Shown piece by piece: positions 1 through 5,290 of a stretch of 5,290 bases of DNA. The position numbers and the translations under genes are program-made. Each line of letters opens with the position of its first letter. Within the stretch, counting starts at the first letter, position 1. The stretch is taken from NCBI GenBank assembly GCA_947470885.1, contig CANIXE010000185.1, positions 1 through 5,290 of the forward strand, given 5' to 3'. Source of the stretch: Planctomycetota bacterium. GTDB taxonomy: Bacteria; Planctomycetota; UBA11346. Under the pieces are notes generated by a model that saw nothing but the letters and a program-made list of their open reading frames with translations, was not told where the DNA came from and made no database searches.

Positions 1-363
1 GCGGGGGGACAGGATGCGGAAGAGCGGATCACCTGGTTTGATCCGCTGATAGGGCTTCACCAGGATTTCCACGCGACCCTCCAGGGGGGCCTGGTAAATC
101 CGCCGGGATCCAGGGGCGGCGGCGAATCGCCCGGGCAGGCGAAGGACGCCCTGGACCACTCGGTATTCTGCCTTGGCGAAGGTGATGCCTAGGTTTTCCC
201 GGGTGATGGACGATAATTCCACCCGTCCGAACACCGGGGGCGGCACGGGAATTCCCGGGGCTTCGTGGCCTTCGTGGGTTGTCGTTGGCGCAGATCCACC
301 GCCACAGGCCGTCAGCACCAAAGCGATCAACGTCAACGATACGGCAACAAGCGACTGATTCAT
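1..363 (-). CDS. RND efflux periplasmic adaptor lipoprotein, CzcB/CusB (HlyD/MFP) family, partial (3' end beyond window)
   Basis: Only the first 121 codons are present; the reading frame is open to the left edge. The start is ATG at 363-361, supported by an AGGA ribosome-binding site 7 nt upstream. Residues 1-20 form a lipoprotein signal: a hydrophobic stretch ending in lipobox LTAC with Cys20 as the lipidation site, followed by GGGS. A short linker with an HEGHE cluster (residues 30-34) could touch metal. From about residue 46 the sequence fits the start of a membrane-fusion protein: VELSSITRENLGI, then a beta segment around LRLPGRF (74-80), then the first half of a barrel-sandwich/lipoyl-like hairpin (QAPLEGRVEIL, then IKPGDPLFRILSP, 91-120). 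Such adaptors bridge the inner-membrane RND pump and the outer-membrane channel. The gene overlaps the CzcC-like gene by ATGA. Family assignment is good; the metal transported cannot be read from this fragment. Confidence 0.85.
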   Translation of the reverse strand, partial: MNQSLVAVSLTLIALVLTACGGGSAPTTTHEGHEAPGIPVPPPVFGRVELSSITRENLGITFAKAEYRVVQGVLRLPGRFAAAPGSRRIYQAPLEGRVEILVKPYQRIKPGDPLFRILSPR

Positions 364-1733
364 GGCTGGGTCCTTTGGGAATGCGGAAGAAGAGTGGGGA
401 AGGAGCCGATCGCCCGGCCGAGGGCGATGCCCGCCTCGGCGGCGGTGCGCCGGGCGGTGTCGGTGGCTTCGGCCACGGCCTGGGCGGCCCGCCGGGCTTC
501 CAGGAGGTCGGCCAGGGAATTCTCGCCGGCGGCATAGGCGGTCTGGCGTAGGCGAACGGCTTCGTCCGCGACCGGCTGGGCCTGGGTGACCAGGGCGGTC
601 AATTCCAGCCGGGCGGATTCATAGGTATTCCAGGCGGCCCGGAGATCCCGTTCCAGGCGTTGGCATTCCTGGCGTAGGGCGACGGACGCCTGGGCTCGTT
701 CGGCTTCGGCGGTGGCCAACGCCCCGGAACCCTGGTTCCACAGGGGGACATCCACACCCAGGGAGACCCCCAGATCCTCGGTGTCGGCGGTCCGGTCTGC
801 GGACACGCCCAGGGTCACATCGGGCAACCAGGCCCGCTGTTCCCGGTGAATGGCGGCGGATTTCTGGGCGATCTCGGTGTCCAGTCGGCGCAGTCTGGGG
901 TGGGACTCCCGGGCTTGGTGTAAGATCGTATCGAGGCTGATCGCCGGGGGTTCCCCGGGCAGGGCGTCGGCGATGGTGAACGTCGAGGGCAGATCGTCCC
1001 CCGCCCAGGAACGGACGACCTGGAGCGCCGCGTCGACCTCCCGTTGCCGGGCGACAACGGTGATTCCGGCGGTGGTTTCTTCGAGTCTGGCCCGGGCGAG
1101 ATCCGCCTTGGCCAATTCCCCGGCGGTGGTCCGGAGTTCCACCGTTTGGCGGAGGGCGGCGGCCAGATCGGCGGACATCTTGGCCCGGTGGAGAGCAATT
1201 TGACTGGCGCCTAGGGCCACGGCGGCGCTCCGTACGTCGGCTTCCAGATCCAGCCACAATTCGTCGGCGGTAAGTTCGGCCACGGGCAGGCCCGCCTGGG
1301 CCGCCGCCAGCCGGCGGTCGCGTTTGCCGGGCAGCTCAAAGCGCTGGCGTACCTCCACCCCATAGGTGCGCTGATCCGGTGATTCGCCGGTGCGGTACCG
1401 GGAATTGCCGGTGCGCAGTTCCAGCTCGGGATTGGCCCAGGTCTGGGCATTCGTCACCGCGGCCTGGGCGGCTTGACGCAGGGCGGCGATGGCGTCCTGG
1501 GTTGAGGCCCGGTGCCGGGCCCGTTGGAGCAGATCCTCCAGGGGAATCACCGCTCCCGCCGGTAAGGAAACCACGGGCGATGCGGATTTCGGGGGAGGAA
1601 TGGGTCGGACGATGGGCGGTACCACCGGGACCGGGTCCGGCGCAGAACGGGGCGCCGGGGCGCAACCGGCCAGGGCGACAAGGACGCACAGACCCGACCC
1701 CAAGGGCCGGACCGCAGAACGCGGAAAAGACAT
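360..1733 (-). CDS. TolC-family outer-membrane efflux lipoprotein, CzcC/CusC-like
   Basis: A 457-aa protein, the usual length for CzcC/CusC outer-membrane factors. Residues 1-24 are a lipoprotein signal ending in lipobox LAGC (Cys24), followed by a Pro-rich linker (about 25-58). Two OEP repeats follow: the first from about residue 63 (IPLEDLLQRARHRA), the second from about residue 265 (SLDTILHQARESHPRLR). Family-typical elements are NPELEL (101-106), RFELPGKRDRR (131-141), VDVPLWNQGSG and YAAGENSLADLLEARR near the C-terminus, with long Ala/Arg/Glu helices between them that would build the periplasmic tunnel. A trimer would form the exit duct of a tripartite RND cation pump. ATG at 1733 has an AGGA 7 nt upstream. 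The stop (TGA 362-360) overlaps the adaptor start. The ELPGKR motif is typical of heavy-metal-efflux members rather than drug-efflux TolC, but the substrate ion is an inference. Confidence 0.92.
   Translation of the reverse strand: MSFPRSAVRPLGSGLCVLVALAGCAPAPRSAPDPVPVVPPIVRPIPPPKSASPVVSLPAGAVIPLEDLLQRARHRASTQDAIAALRQAAQAAVTNAQTWANPELELRTGNSRYRTGESPDQRTYGVEVRQRFELPGKRDRRLAAAQAGLPVAELTADELWLDLEADVRSAAVALGASQIALHRAKMSADLAAALRQTVELRTTAGELAKADLARARLEETTAGITVVARQREVDAALQVVRSWAGDDLPSTFTIADALPGEPPAISLDTILHQARESHPRLRRLDTEIAQKSAAIHREQRAWLPDVTLGVSADRTADTEDLGVSLGVDVPLWNQGSGALATAEAERAQASVALRQECQRLERDLRAAWNTYESARLELTALVTQAQPVADEAVRLRQTAYAAGENSLADLLEARRAAQAVAEATDTARRTAAEAGIALGRAIGSFPTLLPHSQRTQP
371..374 (-). 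promoter_or_regulatory. Ribosome-binding site of the CzcB/CusB-like adaptor gene
   Basis: On the minus strand AAAGGA is followed by 7 nt and then ATG at 363-361. It lies inside the 3' end of the CzcC-like gene. It fixes the adaptor start and shows that this gene can be initiated directly as well as by coupling through the ATGA overlap. Confidence 0.6.
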
Positions 1734-1740
1734 GCGGAAA

Positions 1741-1744
1741 TCCT
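1741..1744 (-). promoter_or_regulatory. Ribosome-binding site of the CzcC/CusC-like gene
   Basis: On the minus strand CAGGA ends 7 nt before ATG 1733-1731. It supports that start over the longer out-of-frame ORF that begins at 1803. Confidence 0.6.
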
Positions 1745-1803
1745 GACAGGGGTGGGACCAGGCGCCGCTTCACCCAGGAAGCCGGAGCGTGGCCACGAAC
1801 CAT

Positions 1804-1824
1804 CCCGGGGACTCAGCCCACGGG
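1804..1824 (-). other. GC-rich intercistronic hairpin
   Basis: CCCG and CGGG pair, then a single bulged base, then GGG and CCC pair, closing a 6-nt loop: a 7-bp G+C stem. It begins 10 nt after the stop codon of the small gene. There is no U-run behind it, so it is not a standard intrinsic terminator. It might attenuate read-through or stabilise an mRNA end. In DNA this GC-rich such stems also arise by chance. Confidence 0.3.
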
Positions 1825-1834
1825 ACGCGGTCGG

Positions 1835-2191
1835 TCAGGAAGCTCGAACCGGCGGCGGTTCGATTTCGGCCCAAACCCCGTCGGGAGCCAATTGGGCCTG
1901 GTCGCTGGGCAGATGCCGCAACTCGGCCATGGGAAACACCACCGTCAACGGATCTCCCGGATGACCCGTCTGGCAGGAACAGTCGCAGGAAAAGCAGAAT
2001 TCCCCGCCATCGCCGTCGGACTCCGACAGCATCTGGCCGCTCTCTGCCTGGGCGCCGCCATCATGGTCAGCACAATGGTCGGAGAGATGAAGGGAGGTGC
2101 CGGACACCAGGACCGCCAACATCAGGAGGGCGGTGACCGCCAGGCGGAACCCTCCGCGGATGAGGTCATGGATGGTGGGCACGGAAGGCAC
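1835..2191 (-). CDS. Small exported or membrane-anchored Cys/His-rich protein, CzcI-like by architecture
   Basis: A 118-aa protein with GTG start at 2191-2189, the first usable start after an in-frame stop; no clear ribosome-binding site precedes it, and a second GTG at codon 4 is possible. Residues 10-16 are basic, 17-32 hydrophobic (an uncleaved anchor or signal peptide). Then comes a first His/Cys cluster, LHLSDHCADH (His35, His39, Cys40, His43), an acidic stretch, and a second cluster CFSCDCSCQTGH (Cys66, 69, 71, 73, His77). The tail is Pro/acidic and ends EIEPPPVRAS. The gene is first in the presumed efflux operon. CzcI-type proteins at the head of cation-efflux operons share this plan: signal peptide, His/Cys pairs, short Pro-rich tail. 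Metal binding or a role in regulating the pump is inferred from composition and position; no catalytic fold is seen. Reading it as a real gene rests on the signal segment, the clustered ligands and the fit with the operon. Confidence 0.65.
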   Translation of the reverse strand: MPSVPTIHDLIRGGFRLAVTALLMLAVLVSGTSLHLSDHCADHDGGAQAESGQMLSESDGDGGEFCFSCDCSCQTGHPGDPLTVVFPMAELRHLPSDQAQLAPDGVWAEIEPPPVRAS

Positions 2192-2304
2192 GATGGGGGG
2201 ACGATCCCGTCGTGCAAACCTTTCCTGGCGACCGGCAGCGGGTCAAGGATTCCCGACCGGTGCCGGGGCGTGCGTCCCCGGGAACCCCCGTATCCTCCCC
2301 CGCC
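2192..2304. promoter_or_regulatory. Divergent intergenic region between the efflux operon and glnD
   Basis: All control signals for the leftward efflux operon and the rightward glnD-cinA unit should lie in or near these 113 bp. On the minus strand TTGACC (2246-2241) resembles a -35 box, but neither a 16-18 nt spacing nor the longer 19-20 nt spacing used by MerR-type metal sensors places a good -10 after it. No GG-N10-GC sigma-54 signature was found for glnD. An imperfect 14-bp direct repeat (2229-2242 and 2254-2267, 11 of 14 identical) and the GACC/GGTC arms at 2230-2233 and 2241-2244 are candidate protein-binding sites only. Confidence 0.4.
2259..2286 (+). other. Hairpin in the presumed glnD leader
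   Basis: CCGGGG (2263-2268) pairs perfectly with CCCCGG (2276-2281) around the 7-nt loop CGTGCGT. The stem can extend past a small internal loop by GGT (2259-2261) with ACC (2284-2286). It ends 18 nt before the glnD ATG. It could affect translation initiation or simply reflect base composition. Confidence 0.35.
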
Positions 2305-5019
2305 ATGACCGCCGCCGCCACCACCACCGCCCATGTCGTCCATGTCCCGGAACCCCTGCATCTGCGGGAGGAATTGGAACGGCTGGTGACGGCCCCCCGG
2401 GCAGAGGCTGTGGCCGGATTGAAGGCCCTGCGGGCCCGGGAGGCCGCGGCCCTGGCCGAACACCAGCGCAGCCACCTGGGGGAGATCACCGGCGCGGATG
2501 TTTGTCTTCAGCTTACCGGGCTTACCGACGCGGTGTTGCGCATCCTGGGTCGCCGGGCGGCCCTGCGCGTCGGCGCCGGGGAACATTGGCAGGATCGGGT
2601 TGGTCTGTTTGCCGTGGGTGGGTATGGCCGGGGGGACATGAATCCCGCCAGCGACCTGGACCTGCTGGTGGTGGTGGCCACTCCGGCGCCGCCCTGGGCC
2701 AGCGCTTTTTACGGTGAACTTCAGGCCTTGTGCTGGGATGTGAAATTCACCGTCGGCGCCAGTCAGCGCCACCTGGGGGAATTGGACAAGCTGATCAGCA
2801 CCGACTTCGTCACCGCCACGGCGTTGATCGAACAGCGCCCGTTGATGGCGGGCCTGGAACTGACCTTCGAAGTCAGTCAGGTCCTCGAACGGTTCCGCAC
2901 CTCCCACAGCGTTAGTTTCCTGCGTTACAAGATCGAGGAATTGACCAAGCGCCGGACCCAGGCCGGGGTCAGCGTGTTCTTGATGGAGCCCAACCTCAAA
3001 TCGAACCCGGGCTGCCTGCGGGATGTGCAGCTGCTGCGCAACATCGCCTTCATTGTCTACGGTTCCCGCAACCTCCTCAGCCTGGCCGAGCTGGAGGCCA
3101 TCACCCGCCAGGACCTGAACGGCGTGGTCGCCGCCAACGACCACCTGCTGGCCCTGCGTTCTCTGCTACATTTCCACCACGGGCGGAAACAGGATGTGTT
3201 CCAGTTGCCGGACCAGGTGCGTCTGGCGGCATTGTATGGCTATGCCGACGTGTCCCGGTTGCGTGCGGTTGAGCATTTCATGAAGCACCACTACGCCCAG
3301 GTGCGCCATGTTCACCAGATTGTCGACCTGACCATCAGCCGGCTGGAGGCCCTGGGTCATCTCGGACCCCGGACCATTCTCGTCCGCACTCGCCGGCAGA
3401 TCACCGAGGAGGCCGTGGCCTTCGCTGACCAGGTTTACCTGACCGAGCGGGATTTCTGGAAGCGCCCGGACGCCGCCGCCCGGATCATGGCCCTGGCCCG
3501 GGCCGCCCAGAAGAGCGGAGCCCGGTTGAGCTTCGAGCTGCAGCGGGAATTGCGGGCCAACATCCATCGGGTCGATGATCACTTGCGCCATGATTCGGCG
3601 GTGGCGGCCCTGTTCCTGGAGATGCTGGGGGACAGTGGACGGATCCGCCCGATCCTCACCGATCTCCACGAATGCGGTTGGCTGGGGGCCTATTTGCCGG
3701 AGTTCGGCAACCTGACCTGCCTGATGCAGTTCGACAGCTACCATCAATACACCGTGGACGAGCACACCCTGATCGGCATCGGGCACCTGGATGCCCTGGC
3801 CCAGGGCAAGGCCACTGGCCTGCCGGGGATGTCCCGGATCTTCCCCCGGATCGCCCGCAAGGATCTCCTGGCCTTGTCGTTGCTCCTCCACGACATGGGC
3901 AAGTACATGGGCCGGGGCCATGTCGCCCGGGGGGCGATCATGGTGGCCGGGGTGGCGGAACGCCTGGGCCTCAGCCCCGACGAGGAGGACTTCGTCTACT
4001 TCCTGGTGGAACGTCACGTCAGCCTGTCGGATGCCAGTCGGATGCGCAATTTTCAGGAACCGCAATTTCTCCGGGCATTCGCCGAGAAAATGGTCAGTCG
4101 GGACAACCTGGATGCGCTGTATTGCCTGACCTGGTGCGATGCCAAGGCCGTGGGGGACGGGATCCTCACCGGCTGGCAGGAATCCATCCTGGGCGAACTG
4201 CGGGACGCCTTGGATCAGCAGCTGGGGGGCCAGGCCAGCGGCATTTCTGGCCGGCGGGCCCGGATCATGGGCGAGCTGTCCTCGGCCTGCGTTCCCATGG
4301 ATGCCGCCCTGGCCCACTTGGAATACCTGCCCGGGGCCTACGTCCACCAGATCCAGCCCGGTGAGGCGGCCCGACATTTCCAGGTGGTGGAGCAGGTTCG
4401 TACCGTGGGCATTGGCCTGCATTACGACATCCGGGACAAGTTCATCCATCTGACTGCGGCGGCCCCGGATCGCCATGAATTGATGGCGGACATCTGCGCC
4501 ACCCTGTCCGGCCACGGCTTCGACATCATCGACCTGCGGACCTGGACCACCGTGGGGGAACGTCCGGTGGCGCTGTACAGCATGCGCCTGAGCACGATCT
4601 ACGCCGGGCGGGTGCGGGAGGAGGAGACCTGGGCCAAATTGCGGAAGGATCTTCTGGCGGTGTCTGCCCGTGGGATGGATCCCCGGGTCCTCCTGGCCCG
4701 GCGCCGGGGGGTGCATCAGGAGCGCCCCGCGGACAGCGGCTTCGACGATCCGGCGGTGAAGGTCGAACAGCGTACCAGCGATGCCGCCACCATCGTCGAC
4801 GTCCACACCAAGGACGAGGTGGGCCTGCTGTCCACGTTGTGCCGCACCATCAGCGATCACGGCTGCGAAATCCGCTACGCCTGCATCAGCACCATGGGGG
4901 ACGTGGCGGTGGACGTGTTCTACGTCAATCGCCAGGGCCAGAAGCTCACTGACGAGGACGCCGAGGGGCTGCGCACCCGGCTGATCGGCAACCTGCACTT
5001 GGTGAAGACCACGCCCTGA
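2305..5019 (+). CDS. glnD: Bifunctional [protein-PII] uridylyltransferase / uridylyl-removing enzyme GlnD
   Basis: A cytoplasmic nitrogen sensor of 904 aa: it adds UMP to PII (GlnB/GlnK) when glutamine is low and removes it when glutamine is high. The nucleotidyltransferase motif GGYGRGDMNPASDLDL spans residues 105-120, with metal-binding Asp117 and Asp119 and a likely third Asp145 (CWD). EPNLKSNPGCLRD (228-240) matches the family's EPNxKxxxGGLRD, with Cys237 in place of the usual second Gly. The HD domain for deuridylylation shows VDEH (His487), LLHDMGK (His529, Asp530), His539 and ERH (His571). Two ACT domains sit at about 714-780 (APDRHELMADICATLSGHGF) and 829-900 (TKDEVGLLSTLCRTISDHG) and would bind glutamine. 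All catalytic elements look intact. The frame extends upstream to GTG 2212, but that adds 31 non-family-like residues, so ATG 2305 is preferred. No ribosome-binding site is evident. cinA follows 6 bp after the stop. Confidence 0.96.
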   Translation: MTAAATTTAHVVHVPEPLHLREELERLVTAPRAEAVAGLKALRAREAAALAEHQRSHLGEITGADVCLQLTGLTDAVLRILGRRAALRVGAGEHWQDRVGLFAVGGYGRGDMNPASDLDLLVVVATPAPPWASAFYGELQALCWDVKFTVGASQRHLGELDKLISTDFVTATALIEQRPLMAGLELTFEVSQVLERFRTSHSVSFLRYKIEELTKRRTQAGVSVFLMEPNLKSNPGCLRDVQLLRNIAFIVYGSRNLLSLAELEAITRQDLNGVVAANDHLLALRSLLHFHHGRKQDVFQLPDQVRLAALYGYADVSRLRAVEHFMKHHYAQVRHVHQIVDLTISRLEALGHLGPRTILVRTRRQITEEAVAFADQVYLTERDFWKRPDAAARIMALARAAQKSGARLSFELQRELRANIHRVDDHLRHDSAVAALFLEMLGDSGRIRPILTDLHECGWLGAYLPEFGNLTCLMQFDSYHQYTVDEHTLIGIGHLDALAQGKATGLPGMSRIFPRIARKDLLALSLLLHDMGKYMGRGHVARGAIMVAGVAERLGLSPDEEDFVYFLVERHVSLSDASRMRNFQEPQFLRAFAEKMVSRDNLDALYCLTWCDAKAVGDGILTGWQESILGELRDALDQQLGGQASGISGRRARIMGELSSACVPMDAALAHLEYLPGAYVHQIQPGEAARHFQVVEQVRTVGIGLHYDIRDKFIHLTAAAPDRHELMADICATLSGHGFDIIDLRTWTTVGERPVALYSMRLSTIYAGRVREEETWAKLRKDLLAVSARGMDPRVLLARRRGVHQERPADSGFDDPAVKVEQRTSDAATIVDVHTKDEVGLLSTLCRTISDHGCEIRYACISTMGDVAVDVFYVNRQGQKLTDEDAEGLRTRLIGNLHLVKTTP

Positions 5020-5025
5020 GCCCTT

Positions 5026-5290
5026 ATGCCCGCCAGCGCCATCCTCTCCATCGGCGATGAACTGATCCTCGGCCGGACCTGCGACACCAACGCCACTTGG
5101 CTGTGCGCCCGTCTGGCGGACGCGGGCTGTCCGGCCACCACGGTGCGCCAGGTGGGGGATGGGGAAGCCGGCATTACCGCCGCCCTGGCATCCCTGGCGC
5201 CGGGCCACCAGCTCATCCTCTGCACCGGGGGCCTGGGCCCCACGGACGACGACCGCACCCGCCATGCCCTGGCGACCCTGATGGGCCGAC
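5026..5290 (+). CDS. cinA: CinA family protein, MoCF-binding-like N-terminal domain, partial (3' end beyond window)
   Basis: Eighty-eight codons from ATG 5026 to the right edge. The start gives MPASAILSIGDELILGRTCD, the usual beginning of CinA: GDELILG at 10-16, then DTNATWL at 20-26, VGD at 43-45, and the signature TGGLGPTDDDRTR at 67-79. This is the COG1058 domain related to MoaB/MogA. In characterised CinA proteins it hydrolyses ADP-ribose, and a C-terminal PncC domain deamidates NMN in pyridine nucleotide recycling. Whether this protein carries the PncC half cannot be seen. The 6-bp gap to glnD suggests co-transcription, although no strong ribosome-binding site is visible, so translation may depend on coupling. 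The single-domain MoaB/MogA alternative is less likely because the SIGDELILG...DTN combination is that of CinA. Confidence 0.92.
   Translation, partial: MPASAILSIGDELILGRTCDTNATWLCARLADAGCPATTVRQVGDGEAGITAALASLAPGHQLILCTGGLGPTDDDRTRHALATLMGR

Larger units (their letters stand above)
1734..1834 (-). other. Intercistronic spacer between the small Cys/His-rich gene and the CzcC-like gene
   Basis: A 101-bp spacer, long compared with the ATGA junction that follows in the same operon. It holds the downstream ribosome-binding site, a GC-rich hairpin at its upstream end (1804-1824), and a weaker possible stem GGGTG/CACCC (1750-1754 with 1771-1775, 16-nt loop) just before the ribosome-binding site. 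No AT-rich -10 element is visible, so I see no evidence for a separate promoter here. Confidence 0.5.

Noticed and set aside
1804..1824. Intrinsic terminator after the small gene
   Set aside because: The stem is present but no U-run follows, and the next gene on the strand appears to belong to the same operon. It is kept only as a hairpin.
2230..2246. MerR-type metal-sensor promoter with extended spacer
   Set aside because: TTGACC is present on the minus strand, but no TATAAT-like -10 lies 16-20 nt downstream and no clean dyad fills the spacer.
2212..2304. Upstream GTG start for glnD adding 31 residues
   Set aside because: The added residues do not look like a GlnD N-terminus, would be encoded across the leader hairpin, and have no ribosome-binding site. 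ATG 2305 gives a normal family length.
1379..2308. A 309-codon plus-strand frame spanning the spacer and the small gene
   Set aside because: Its product is Arg/Gly/Pro-rich with no signal or domain, and it runs antisense to the CzcC-like gene and the small gene.
2308..2328. Short GCC/ACC triplet tract at the start of glnD
   Set aside because: It is only seven codons long, in frame (Ala/Thr run) and imperfect; not a credible phase-variation tract.
2122..3144. A 340-codon minus-strand frame with a Gly-rich run
   Set aside because: The Gly run is the reverse complement of the GCC/ACC triplets in the first codons of glnD. The frame crosses the divergent intergenic region and overlaps the small Cys/His gene in another frame.
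3166..5265. A 699-codon open frame on the minus strand opposite glnD and cinA
   Set aside because: It is antisense to two proteins with unmistakable family motifs. Its translation is Gly/Pro/His/Gln-rich without domains, as expected for a complementary frame in GC-rich coding DNA.

Overview
The window is strongly GC-rich DNA, about two-thirds G+C by eye. It comes from a Gram-negative (outer-membrane) bacterium, because it encodes an outer-membrane efflux lipoprotein and a periplasmic adaptor. The phylum cannot be fixed from the sequence alone. The GlnD is complete but differs from the enterobacterial pattern at several motif-adjacent positions, so a lineage outside the gamma-proteobacteria is plausible but unproven.

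Left part (1-2191), minus strand, read right to left: a metal-efflux type operon. It starts with a 118-aa exported or membrane-anchored Cys/His-rich protein (1835-2191) whose architecture recalls CzcI-like leader proteins. Next comes a CzcC/CusC-type outer-membrane lipoprotein (360-1733). Last is the first 121 codons of a CzcB/CusB-type periplasmic adaptor lipoprotein (363 to the left edge). The last two genes overlap by an ATGA and are probably translationally coupled. The inner-membrane RND pump (CzcA/CusA) would be expected just beyond the left edge. Together these would form a tripartite cation pump, with the small protein as a possible periplasmic metal-binding accessory.

Middle (2192-2304): a 113-bp divergent intergenic region that must hold the control signals for both transcription units. 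It contains a GC-rich hairpin just ahead of glnD and an imperfect direct repeat, but no convincing sigma-70 or sigma-54 promoter could be read.

Right part (2305-5290), plus strand: a complete glnD (PII uridylyltransferase/uridylyl-removing enzyme, the nitrogen-status sensor) followed after 6 bp by the start of cinA (MoCF-binding-like N-terminal domain), cut off by the right edge. The two are probably co-transcribed.

The window is largely ordinary. I found no mobile element, CRISPR array, RNA gene or clearly new system. The points most worth a second look are the Cys/His-rich small protein and the contrast in ribosome-binding sites between the efflux genes and the other genes.
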